A DNA stretch of 64,000 nucleotides, from positions 1-64,000 of the forward strand of contig NZ_PXUP01000015.1 of NCBI RefSeq assembly GCF_003324185.1, given 5' to 3'. The notes under the pieces were generated by a model that was given only the letters and a program-made list of their open reading frames with translations, did no database searches and had not been told where the DNA came from. The position numbers were made by a program, and so were the translations under genes. Shown here one piece after another: positions 37,777-46,294 of the stretch. Every line of letters starts with the position of its first letter. The stretch's first letter is position 1. Source of the stretch: Faecalibacterium prausnitzii. Lineage in GTDB: Bacteria > Bacillota > Clostridia > Oscillospirales > Ruminococcaceae.

Positions 37777-39150
37777 TCAAGGCATAAAGTTGAGGTACAG
37801 AAGGAGCGCGATGCCCAGAAAATTCACGATACCAAACGCCAGCGAGGTGCCCAGCAGCAGCTTGTATTTCTGCACTGCGAACTGCTGCTGCGTCTTTTGG
37901 TATTCTGCCAGCTCTGCCTTTGCATCATCGCGGTACTCCGTCATCTGGGTATCGCTGTCGCCCAGTGCTGTAAGCAACTGCTGCTCCAGCGCTGCAACTC
38001 TTTCCAGCACAGCCTTTTGATCGGCATCATTCTGCCTTGTAAGCTGGGCAGCGCTTTTCGCAAGGCTGCCGCACAGGTCATTCTTGAGCGTTCCCAGATG
38101 GCTCGTCAGGCTGCTTTCCAGCGTTTCGCTCTGGACGGTGAGTGTTTCCTGTATGCCAGCGTGGTACTCCGTCATCCGGGTGCTGCTGTTGCCAAGTGCT
38201 GTGAGCAGCTGCTGCTCCAGCGCTGCAACTCTTTTCAGCACAATCTTTTGGTCGGCATCGCTCTGCTGCGTAAGCAGGGCAGTGTTTTCCGCAAGGCTCC
38301 CGCACAGGGCATTCTGAAGCGTTTCCAGATGGCTCGTCAGGCTGCTTTCCAGCGTTTCGTTCTGGGCGGTGAGTGTTTTCTGTATGCCAGCGTGGTACTC
38401 CGTCATCCGGGTGCTACTGTTGCCAAGTGCTGTGAGCAGCTGCTGCTCCAGCGTTGCAACTCTTTCCAGCACAATCTTTTGGTCGGCATCGCTTTGCTCC
38501 GTAAGTTGGGCGGTGTTTTTCGCAAGGCTGCCGCACAAGGCATCCTGAAGCGTTCCCAAATGGCCTATCAGGCTGGTTTCCAGCGTTTCGCTCTGGGCGG
38601 TGAGTGTTTCCTGTATGCCAGCGTGGTACTCCGTCATCTGGGTGCTGCTGTTACCCACCGCTGTGAGCAGCTGCTGCTCCAGCGCTGCAACTCTTTCCAG
38701 CACAATCTTTTGGTCAGCATCACTTTGCTCCGTAAGTTGGGCGGTGTTTTCCGCAAGACTCCCGCACAGGGCATCCTGAAGCATTCCCAGATGGCTCGTC
38801 AGGCTGGTTTCCAGCGTTTCGTTCTGGTCGGTGAGCTTGTCCTCCAGTTCAAGATCTTCAAACTTCTCCTCAAGATTATTTAGTGCCCCTGACATCGCAT
38901 CCACTGTCTTTTTCTGCGTGCCAAGCGCCCAAAGCACATCATTCAACCTGCCATTTGTGCCGTCAAGTTTGGGTTTAAGGTCATTCTTGAGCGTATCTAT
39001 TTGTGTTTCTTCATCGGATTTGATCTTCGATTCAGCTTCCTTCAGCTCTTTGCCCAGCGGGTCGACCACATAATCATTGAACAGTTTTCTGACCTGCTCC
39101 ACGGATCCCTGATCCAGCTCCACTTCAGGTTTTTCCAGCACTGATTTCAT
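37777..39150 (-). CDS. Tail-anchored coiled-coil protein with four 77-residue repeats
   Basis: A 457-residue protein. About 100 unique N-terminal residues are followed by four near-identical 77-residue repeats (core QSDADQKIVLERVAALEQQL) and one C-terminal membrane helix (LLLGTSLAFGIVNFLGIALL) ending two residues after a Pro. Seventy-seven is exactly eleven heptads, so repeat number can change without breaking the coiled coil. I read it as a tail-anchored rod or tether on the cytoplasmic face. The ATG at 39150 has GGAGG 8 bases upstream and overlaps the second GTPase gene by 26 bp. No family is recognised. Confidence 0.75.
   Translation of the reverse strand: MKSVLEKPEVELDQGSVEQVRKLFNDYVVDPLGKELKEAESKIKSDEETQIDTLKNDLKPKLDGTNGRLNDVLWALGTQKKTVDAMSGALNNLEEKFEDLELEDKLTDQNETLETSLTSHLGMLQDALCGSLAENTAQLTEQSDADQKIVLERVAALEQQLLTAVGNSSTQMTEYHAGIQETLTAQSETLETSLIGHLGTLQDALCGSLAKNTAQLTEQSDADQKIVLERVATLEQQLLTALGNSSTRMTEYHAGIQKTLTAQNETLESSLTSHLETLQNALCGSLAENTALLTQQSDADQKIVLKRVAALEQQLLTALGNSSTRMTEYHAGIQETLTVQSETLESSLTSHLGTLKNDLCGSLAKSAAQLTRQNDADQKAVLERVAALEQQLLTALGDSDTQMTEYRDDAKAELAEYQKTQQQFAVQKYKLLLGTSLAFGIVNFLGIALLLYLNFMP
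37941..38864. repeat. Four tandem 231-bp repeats
   Basis: The landmark TCATCTGGG/TCATCCGGG recurs at 37941, 38172, 38403 and 38634, exactly 231 bp apart. The units differ at only a few positions, so the array is recent or kept uniform by recombination, and copy number is expected to vary between strains. Confidence 0.85.
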
Positions 39151-41164
39151 CCTGACATCCTCCAATCGCAGCCTTATAATCTTCCTCCAGCATTCCCAGC
39201 AGCAGGATCAGCTTGGTCTTTTCGGCAACACCCGGGGTCTGACGGATACGCCGTACGATCCCAGCATACTGCTCTGTGTACGCTTCTTTGGCTATCCGGC
39301 GGTAATCCTCCAGATTTTCTCTGTCCTGCCGGATCTCCTCAACAATGTGTTCCCGGGCTTTTTCCAGCACAGCCTTCTGCGCCTCTAAGGTGCTTTTCCG
39401 GGCCTTTGCATCATCGGCTTTTTTTCTTTTTTCTGCCAACAGCTGCTGGCCCTGCCGTTCCAGACGTTCCTCATTGCAGAGGACTTTTTCAAGCTCACCA
39501 AGCCATGTTGTTTCGTATTTCAGCAGCTCCTTTGCCACCTTTTCTACGATCTCGCCGTTCAGCTCCCGCACATCCTCAAGCCAGACCTTTTCTCTGTGGA
39601 ACAGCGACTGTTTGGGGTAGTACTCCTGATAAAAGTCCTCGTGGATGTCCTGCTCCAGCTTCTGCCAAAGCGCGTTTTTATTGTAGGATACCGACATCCC
39701 GGCATCCTTCAGTATCTTGACATATTGATCCAGATAGCCTTCATCCCCGGACACTTTCTCGCGCAGGTAATCAAGGAGCGCCGCAAACACCTTCCGGTCT
39801 GAGTCATTCTGCCTGAGCGCACTGACACGGTCCACAAGATAGCGGCCGCCGCCGGAGGTTCTGAACAGATGCTCATCCTTGATCAGCGTATCGATCTTCT
39901 CGTTCAGCTTCGGCTTGCAGCATTTCCCGAACCGTTCTACACAGCCCGTAAGCATATTCTTTGCCGCTTGCAGCCCTTTGATCTTCCGCAGACGTTCCTC
40001 CCGGTCTGTCTGCTTATCTCCGGTGGTCTCACTTTTTATAAAATCCTCGCTTTGCTTTATGATATTCTCCTCGGCCTTGATCTCCTTTTCCTTTTTATCA
40101 AGCTGCCCGTCGCTTTCTGCCAGCCTGCTTTTCTCGGCGATCTTCAGTTCCCCTTGCAACCGCTGAAGCGCTGCCTGAAAGCGCTGTCCCTCCCGCTGTT
40201 GGATGCTTTGCCGCAGTTCCTGAAGGATACGGTCCCGGGTTTCGGTCATCTCCTTCCGGTCTTCTTCCTCCAGACTCTCGCACAGCTTTTGGAACGAGTC
40301 CGCCAGCTCTACGGGAAACACCTCCACCTTGCTGGTCTCGCCCAGATATTTTCCGGTTTCGGTTTTATACGTTTCCATTACAAAGTCATAAAAACTTTTT
40401 TCGCGTTGCTGACGCGGCTTTTTAAAGTAATCCTTGACTGTTCCCAGCGAGAACGCCTTGGTCGCCGCCACGATGTACTGCCCCGGCTTGTCCCGCCAGT
40501 ACGGTTCCAGACCGTCCTGCACCTCCAGCGACTGGATGGTATTTGCCGTACATACCACAAGGCACACCTGTGCAACCGGCAGATACCTGCGCATCAACTT
40601 TTGCACATGAGCGGCCTCGCCCTCCGTTTTGCTGCCAACGCCGGGCAGATCCATCACATATAGATTTTCTGCCGCAGTTTTCGCTGTAAAAAACTTCCGC
40701 GGGATATCAATATGCAGGACACTGCGCGCGGATTCTCTGTTTTTTACCACCCGGCTGCGCACCTCTATAAGCTTTGCCTCCAGCTCTTTTTCGTCGCTGA
40801 AAAAGAGCTTTTCCGAAACTTTGCCCGGCTCATCCTCCACCGCAAGCGCATACTGCTCTGTATCGGAGCGGGCGTAGAGGATGGCAGTAGAGGTAGACGA
40901 GTTGCCCCGCGTGATCTCCTTGGTGCGCAAGGTCTGGCTGACCTTCTGGAAACAATCGTCGTCATCCCGTATCCCGATCAGCTTCAGGATCAGGCTGGTC
41001 TTGCCGATCTGGGAGGGGCCGTAAACAACGACCAGATAGCTTTCCTGCATTCCATCGTATTGCAAAAACGCGTTGTCCCGCGCCGTCAGCAAGCTGGCCT
41101 TTATCCGGTCAAATGCGTTCTTCTGCCAAAAGTTTCTTTCCTTAAAAAGTTCCTCACATCGCAT
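39125..41164 (-). CDS. Dynamin-like GTPase B
   Basis: A 679-residue large GTPase. G1 is GPSQIGKTS (residues 49-57), a Ser/Thr-rich switch region (TRGNSSTSTAILYA) holds the G2 threonine, G3 is DLPGVGS (about 170), and a G4-like ATKAFS follows. The rest, about 400 residues, is long charged helices, the stalk layout of bacterial dynamins. It has no clear transmembrane helix. The ATG at 41164 has AGAGAGG upstream and overlaps the end of GTPase A. Its partner is likely GTPase A, as in paired dynamin-like systems such as Eleos (LeoA/LeoBC). Confidence 0.75.
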   Translation of the reverse strand: MRCEELFKERNFWQKNAFDRIKASLLTARDNAFLQYDGMQESYLVVVYGPSQIGKTSLILKLIGIRDDDDCFQKVSQTLRTKEITRGNSSTSTAILYARSDTEQYALAVEDEPGKVSEKLFFSDEKELEAKLIEVRSRVVKNRESARSVLHIDIPRKFFTAKTAAENLYVMDLPGVGSKTEGEAAHVQKLMRRYLPVAQVCLVVCTANTIQSLEVQDGLEPYWRDKPGQYIVAATKAFSLGTVKDYFKKPRQQREKSFYDFVMETYKTETGKYLGETSKVEVFPVELADSFQKLCESLEEEDRKEMTETRDRILQELRQSIQQREGQRFQAALQRLQGELKIAEKSRLAESDGQLDKKEKEIKAEENIIKQSEDFIKSETTGDKQTDREERLRKIKGLQAAKNMLTGCVERFGKCCKPKLNEKIDTLIKDEHLFRTSGGGRYLVDRVSALRQNDSDRKVFAALLDYLREKVSGDEGYLDQYVKILKDAGMSVSYNKNALWQKLEQDIHEDFYQEYYPKQSLFHREKVWLEDVRELNGEIVEKVAKELLKYETTWLGELEKVLCNEERLERQGQQLLAEKRKKADDAKARKSTLEAQKAVLEKAREHIVEEIRQDRENLEDYRRIAKEAYTEQYAGIVRRIRQTPGVAEKTKLILLLGMLEEDYKAAIGGCQDEISAGKT

Positions 41165-43361
41165 AAAGCGCCTCTCTGGATCTGGCCGAGATCGTTTGCA
41201 GCAGTTCCAAAGCAGCATCCACCTGCGCCTTGGCGTTATACGCTTTCATAGGCTTTTTCACATCGCCGTTCCGATCCTCGAGGTTATTTTGGATGGTGTC
41301 CCGCAGCCTTGCCATCTGCTTGTCGAAGCGCTTCAGCTCCTCTTCCTTCAGTGCCGTATAGATCGAGTCGATCGCGGTGTTCGCCCTTCTCAGATTCTCG
41401 CACTGCACCCCGGAAAGATCCCGCAGGGCTGCAATCCCGCTGCCGCCCGCGATCAGCGCCATAGCTACAGCACCCACTACCGGTACCGAAACGCCAAAGG
41501 AGGCTGCGATCTGCGGGATCATGTTGATGGTCGCATCGCCCAGCATATCCATACCTGCCATGCCGCCCAGACCAACGGCGAATTTCCCCATAGAGGAGCT
41601 GTTCATTTTGGCGGGACGGCGGAACAGCTTATCTATACCGGTGCGCTTGGAGGCATCTGCCATATCCTTAAAGCCTGCTCCCGTTGTTCCGAGATCCACA
41701 AAGAGCTTCCATGCCTCTTGTGCACCATTCTGGATATGGTCCATTTCCAGTTTGCTTTCGCTGGGCGTGTAGCCCTCCACCTGTCTTCCTTCCGTACTGC
41801 ACACCATTGCCAGATCATCGCTGCTCAGCACGCCATAATAATAAACGGCAATATCCACCAGCGCGCTCATCAGCCTTCTGGTGTTTTGGGTTTGGATCTC
41901 GTAGTCCTTTGGGGGCTGCTGGCTGACCAGTGCACAGACATCATTCGTCAGCTGAAGGCTCTTTTCGCCCCCTGCCTTCAGAGCCTTTTTACTGTCCTTG
42001 TTCTCACTCTCAAGCAGCCGCTGAAGGTCAGTTTTTTTCTGCGGAGTATCCAGCGCTTTCATCGTGGTCGCCAGTGCGCTCAGCATACACTGATCCGACA
42101 GATATTTCGGCTGATCCGATGCACCGTCCCACACCTGTAACGAGCGCATCACATTCTTGCGTGCCGCCTGAACGTCTTTGATGCTGTTTCCTCTGGTGAA
42201 GATCATCGAGATAAGGCTTCGTCCCTTTTCCTTGTTGCTGTTCAGAATGTTCTCCATCTGCCGCTTGCTCTCGCCGGCACCCTTCTCAAACTCTTTTTCC
42301 AGCACCTCTTCATATTCTTTGCGCTTTTTTGCAAGCGCTAAGTCAAAATAGTTCAGGATGGTGTTATCCTTGTAGTCCGCAACAGCTGCGCTGTCGTCGC
42401 TTTTCAGTACTTCCTTGATGGAATACAGGGTATCCTTGATATGCTCCACTTCCTCATACAGGTAGCGGGTATTATCGCGGGCAGACTGATCCGTAGTGCT
42501 GGCGTACCGCTCAATGGCATTTTTCAGCTTTTCGATCCATGCCTCGTTCTTTTTCTCGTCATCATACTGTCCGGTACAGACCACGCGGTCCGCATTTGCC
42601 TGTGGGATCTCCAGCGCCTTGATGCAGGACTGCCGCACCTCCTCGTTGTCGTCCTTGCTGGCATCCGACTGGGTAATGGCGTAAATGATATTGTTGCCGA
42701 ACCGATCCGTCAGCTTTTTCAGCTGCTCAAAGTTATCCCCCTGCGAGAAACGGGACTCGTCGAACGCAAAGACCGCTGCATCCGAAGAGTTGACCGCAAA
42801 GTTGATCAACTCCCGCCAGTAGTCGTTATTTTTTTCAAAGCCGGGCAGCAGCATAAAGGAAACCGCCGAGTTATGCGTATGGCGATAGGGCACAAACATC
42901 TCCAGATACAGGATACTGTTGTCCTCACCTTTGGAGGCGTGGGCAAACTCGTTTGCCTCCATCCTGCACTCCACAGCCGCATACTCTCCCGCCTCGTTCT
43001 TCTGGACGCGGATCGCATTCATGACCGGCGCAGTCACATCCGTCTCCGTGATCAGCACAGGGATGCGCTCGCCGCGGCCCAGCTCGATGCTCAGCGCATC
43101 GTCCTTCAGGCCGTAAAAGTTCTTCATCAGGGTAGTCTTGCCCGCGCCCTGCATACCCGCAACGCAGATCAGCGTTTTGTTCTCCATCAGAGAGGCGATC
43201 TTCAGTTTCCGAATGGAGTTTTCCAACTCCTTAGCTTTCTCATAAGCCTGTTTCAGTGCTGTATCGTCCCGCAGTTCATCCGTATAGGTCAGGATCTTCA
43301 GGCAGTACTTCGTAAGTTCATTCACCTCATAGGGGCTGATCATCGATTTCTGGGCACTCAT
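41154..43361 (-). CDS. Dynamin-like GTPase A with C-terminal membrane region
   Basis: A 735-residue large GTPase. G1 is AGMQGAGKTT (residues 68-77), G2 lies in LITETDVTAPV, G3 is LLPGFE (about 173) with Leu in place of the usual Asp, and the G4-like TQSD is near 232. A helical stalk follows. Between about 590 and 650 there are hydrophobic, Gly-rich segments (VPVVGAVAMALIAGGSGIAAL) suited to membrane insertion, in the place of a dynamin paddle. Second gene of the WYL-regulated operon. An unusual G3 may mean altered hydrolysis. Confidence 0.75.
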   Translation of the reverse strand: MSAQKSMISPYEVNELTKYCLKILTYTDELRDDTALKQAYEKAKELENSIRKLKIASLMENKTLICVAGMQGAGKTTLMKNFYGLKDDALSIELGRGERIPVLITETDVTAPVMNAIRVQKNEAGEYAAVECRMEANEFAHASKGEDNSILYLEMFVPYRHTHNSAVSFMLLPGFEKNNDYWRELINFAVNSSDAAVFAFDESRFSQGDNFEQLKKLTDRFGNNIIYAITQSDASKDDNEEVRQSCIKALEIPQANADRVVCTGQYDDEKKNEAWIEKLKNAIERYASTTDQSARDNTRYLYEEVEHIKDTLYSIKEVLKSDDSAAVADYKDNTILNYFDLALAKKRKEYEEVLEKEFEKGAGESKRQMENILNSNKEKGRSLISMIFTRGNSIKDVQAARKNVMRSLQVWDGASDQPKYLSDQCMLSALATTMKALDTPQKKTDLQRLLESENKDSKKALKAGGEKSLQLTNDVCALVSQQPPKDYEIQTQNTRRLMSALVDIAVYYYGVLSSDDLAMVCSTEGRQVEGYTPSESKLEMDHIQNGAQEAWKLFVDLGTTGAGFKDMADASKRTGIDKLFRRPAKMNSSSMGKFAVGLGGMAGMDMLGDATINMIPQIAASFGVSVPVVGAVAMALIAGGSGIAALRDLSGVQCENLRRANTAIDSIYTALKEEELKRFDKQMARLRDTIQNNLEDRNGDVKKPMKAYNAKAQVDAALELLQTISARSREALYAM

Positions 43362-43380
43362 TTTACTTCCTCCGTTCTAT

Positions 43381-43707
43381 TTATTTCACGTCTCGCACTG
43401 TGTCTGCAACTACTTTTACTGCGTCCTCCACGGTCCGCCGCCATTCCGGCACAAGGTACAGCGCAGTCCCTGTCAGGATCGCCGCACCCGCCGCCTTACG
43501 CAAAAGCGAAGGCTTGCGGGGCGTTTTCTGCACGGTATACTGCCCCAGCAGCTCCAGTGCACTGCTGGCAATGTTTTGAGCTTGCTCCAGCAGCTGCTGC
43601 ACCGCTTCCCCGGCGGCACCGCCTGCCAGCATTTCCGCTGCCGTTCCGGCAAGCTCCCCGGAGCGCTTTAACATTTCTGCTGCGTGTTTTGCATTTTCTG
43701 CCTGCAT
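43381..43707 (-). CDS. Small Ala-rich membrane-associated protein of the dynamin operon
   Basis: A 108-residue protein. An amphipathic, alanine-rich N-terminal half (AAEMLAGGAAGEAVQQLLEQ) precedes a basic stretch (KTPRKPSLLRK), one short hydrophobic helix (AAGAAILTGTALYLVP) and an amphipathic tail. It is the first structural gene after the WYL regulator and 19 bp before GTPase A. No family is recognised. It could recruit the GTPases to the membrane. Confidence 0.6.
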   Translation of the reverse strand: MQAENAKHAAEMLKRSGELAGTAAEMLAGGAAGEAVQQLLEQAQNIASSALELLGQYTVQKTPRKPSLLRKAAGAAILTGTALYLVPEWRRTVEDAVKVVADTVRDVK

Positions 43708-43778
43708 AATGGTTCCTCCTGTATTACAAAATATTTTATTATCGCTGTGCAGCTACTGCACATTTGTTTTCTGTCCGC

Positions 43779-44711
43779 TCAACCGATCACCTTCACATAA
43801 TCTCCCTGACTTCTCACCCACATCTGGATGCCCGTGCCAAACACCTCGGCTTCCACGATCCAGCCCTTTTCCGTCACCTGCAAAACCTTTGCAGTGGGCA
43901 GTCGGTCGAGCACGGATTCCAGACTTGGCCCGGTATACTCGAACCGGATGGTCTGCAACTCGCCGCCGTACATGAACTGGATGCGCTTGCGCATCTCGCC
44001 CTCCTGAAAGCGGTCGGTATAGCGCTGGGCAAAGTGCCGGTCGAGGGTCTTATAGTTCTGGATACGGTCGATGCGGTAAATGGTGGGGGAGTTATCCTGC
44101 GGGTTCCGGAAGTGCTTATCCTTGTCGATGCCCTCGATGAACGCTGCCAGATAGAAATAATACTCGCTGAACAGGATGCCCACCGGCTCAATGGTGCGCA
44201 CGCGGGTCTCGCCATCATGGGTGCGGCAGTAGGTAATCTCCATAACATTGTGATTTTCTACTGCCGTGCCGATGTCCCACAGGCTTTCAATGAACTTCCG
44301 GCCGTGCTGCGGCTCAACGTAATGGAAGCGTTCGTTGCTGATGAGGTCTTTCACTTGATTCAACCTGTCCAGTGGTGTACAGGCCAGAATGAGCTTATCC
44401 AGAATCGGGAACATCTCTTCCTTGACCATGGAGCGGCTTTCCAGCAAAATTTTGCACACTGCCAGAATCTCGCTGCTGGTGAGGAAACGGGAAAGCGTAT
44501 CATCCAGCAGGTAGCCGCCCTTTGCGGAGTTGTATAAGATCTCCCGGCGCGGCTCGCTGTCTGCAAAATAGCTGCGCAGGGTATCAAGATCGCGCTGGAT
44601 GGTTTTCTCACTGACACCGAAGCGGTCAGCCGTTTGCTGTTTGTTCAGCACACCGCCCTGTACCAGAATCTGCTGAATATAGAGTATACGGTCTAATCTA
44701 CTATTACGCAC
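43779..44711 (-). CDS. WYL-domain transcriptional regulator
   Basis: A 310-residue regulator. The DeoR-like winged helix at residues 1-60 (QQTADRFGVSEKTIQRDLDTLR) is followed by a WYL domain (about 150-230) and the WCX C-terminal extension. WYL proteins commonly repress defence operons and sense nucleic-acid or nucleotide signals; BrxR and CapW are examples. It is the first gene of the dynamin operon and reads from a region holding a long inverted repeat, so it is probably its own repressor. Confidence 0.9.
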   Translation of the reverse strand: MRNSRLDRILYIQQILVQGGVLNKQQTADRFGVSEKTIQRDLDTLRSYFADSEPRREILYNSAKGGYLLDDTLSRFLTSSEILAVCKILLESRSMVKEEMFPILDKLILACTPLDRLNQVKDLISNERFHYVEPQHGRKFIESLWDIGTAVENHNVMEITYCRTHDGETRVRTIEPVGILFSEYYFYLAAFIEGIDKDKHFRNPQDNSPTIYRIDRIQNYKTLDRHFAQRYTDRFQEGEMRKRIQFMYGGELQTIRFEYTGPSLESVLDRLPTAKVLQVTEKGWIVEAEVFGTGIQMWVRSQGDYVKVIG

Positions 44712-44773
44712 GGTTCATTCTCCTTCTCTGCTCATTGTAACACAGTGCAACAACAGTCGCAATTCTTTGTGTG

Positions 44774-44808
44774 AAATTTTGTTGTTTTGTGAAACAACTA
44801 CAAAATTT
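44774..44808. promoter_or_regulatory. Probable WYL-regulator operator
   Basis: GTTGTTT and AAACAAC (44781-44787, 44792-44798) form a 7-bp inverted repeat around TGTG. Outer arms AAATTTTG and CAAAATTT extend it to 35 bp. It lies about 65 bp before the WYL gene, the usual place for autoregulation by BrxR-like proteins. Confidence 0.6.
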
Positions 44809-44839
44809 TTGTCTCTTTTGCACAACCCCAGTATACAAA

Positions 44840-44868
44840 AAAAGATGGACAGCTTGTCTGTCCATCCT
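44840..44868 (-). terminator. Terminator of the small 54-aa gene
   Basis: GATGGACAGAC and its complement form a hairpin that on the minus strand is followed by TTTTTTTGT. It separates the small gene at 44890 from the WYL operon. Confidence 0.75.
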
Positions 44869-44889
44869 CCAAAAAGCCAAGTGCTTTTC

Positions 44890-45054
44890 TCACAAATTCC
44901 ATCTGCGGTTCAGCCGGTAGATCACATCCCATACATCATCCTTAAAAGTGTACATTACCTGACGCGGTGATGCACTTCTGCTTGCCATGCAGACAACCAG
45001 AAACAGTTCGGCGGCAAATGCCGCGCCCAGCAGAAACATCCATATTTTTTTCAT
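44890..45054 (-). CDS. Small exported or membrane protein, 54 aa
   Basis: Starts MKKIWMFLLGAAFAAELFLV, a basic start and hydrophobic helix, followed by a short polar tail ending NRRWNL. GGAGAG lies 6 bases before the ATG at 45054. A TTATAAT -10-like box is about 55 bp upstream, right after junction block J3. It is a single gene with its own terminator. Function unknown; its isolation in the defence island makes it a possible regulator, toxin or immunity factor. Confidence 0.5.
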   Translation of the reverse strand: MKKIWMFLLGAAFAAELFLVVCMASRSASPRQVMYTFKDDVWDVIYRLNRRWNL

Positions 45055-45175
45055 TGCGCACTCTCCTTTGATGGCGTTTATGCCCTTTTGTCTGTCTATT
45101 ATAACGATCCTGTTGGACAGTTTGCTTGTCCTTTCTGTAAAAGATATTTTCTGCTTTTCCTGTACGTTGCAACAC

Positions 45176-45312
45176 AAAAACCGCCCTGGCTTCCTGTTAC
45201 GGAAACCGGGGCGGTTCGTTTGCTTTATTTGTGCTTTTTCAAGCGCTCACGCAATTACTTGCGGGGGTTCTTGATGGCAGCCTGAGCGGGTGCCAAAATT
45301 ACAGGGCGTTCG
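45176..45312 (-). repeat. Junction block J3 (hairpin and coding tail) after the HEPN-like gene
   Basis: The hairpin AACCGCCCTGG ... CCGGGGCGGTT has the loop TTCCTGTTACGGAA. Upstream in the minus direction the block contains a short reading frame for ERPVILAPAQAAIKNPRK and a stop, shared with J4 and J5 almost residue for residue with largely silent base changes. Confidence 0.75.
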
Positions 45313-45329
45313 GAACAACAGTATGAAAT

Positions 45330-46291
45330 TCAGGAACTACTGTTTTCGCCTTTTGCAATTGCTTCAACCTGATACTGTAATAGGTCCTCCGGCAACATTG
45401 AACACTTCTTCTCATCAAGTGTTTTGCGTAGCTTTTGTTCCAATTCCTTAAACAAAAGGTCTTGAAAACACCATGGGCTTGCGCTATTCGAGTACTCTTT
45501 AGCTTTTCTCTCAGCCAATGCTTTTTCTTCCCGTAGTTCAGCAATTTTATCTTCCAACTTTGGTGCCCGGCCTATGCACTCTAGCAAACCCTCCAATCGT
45601 TTGATTTTCTCTCCTTTTGTATAATATTCTTCAATCATGCTCGCCGCATCCCGTTTCAATGTAGTCTTTGAACGTCCTTCAAATTTAGGATCTGCTGCAC
45701 ACCAAGCATATAACTGATTTAAAAAAATCGCTTGATTTGCAGAGCTTGTATACCATTCAAATGTAGCATTTTCCCAGCTTTGAATCAAATACATCCTTTG
45801 AGGATTTTTTTCTAGAGACTCAATGCATTTACAGAGCATTTCATAAGTCTCACCCCCTAATTCTTCTAAGCTTTTTAGAAGTACTGCATAGTCTTCCGTC
45901 GTTGTTGGTTTTTCTTTTCTTAGGTGGCGCTGCACCCATTGATCGTATTTTTGTTTCTCAATGTCGTTTGTCTCTTCGGATTGATTGTGCGCCCAAGCCG
46001 TTCTCAATACTTTAATCGTATCAACACATGCCCTTAAATCTTCAGATGCTTCACACGGATACTCATTATTCTTCAACCAACCTTTTTTCGTTAGCTTACG
46101 AATATAATACAGCTGCTGTCTATTACCGCCTTATACAAATTCAAACAGCCTGCCACAAATTTTGCATCTTCACTAAATACATCCACACATGGCTCATAAT
46201 GACATATCAGAAAAAGATGCTCTGCTATTTTTGTTCGGACAAGTTTATTCAACTCTTCTGCAGGAGTATTTGAAAACAGAATATTTTCCAT
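45330..46291 (-). pseudogene. HEPN-like protein gene split by a one-base frameshift
   Basis: The gene begins at ATG 46291 (MENILFSNTPAEELNKLVRT) and stays open to about 46130, where the sensible protein continues in the -1 frame (NRQQLYYIRKLTKKGWLKNN) to a stop at 45330. Together they give about 315 residues. The second part holds LRTAWAHN, an R-x4-H motif of the HEPN ribonuclease type, then coiled coil. It follows the STAND-like gene by 4 bp, so it may be that sensor's effector. A one-base deletion, a programmed -1 shift or a sequencing error all fit; no classic slippery heptamer is visible. Confidence 0.6.
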
Positions 46292-46294
46292 TTT

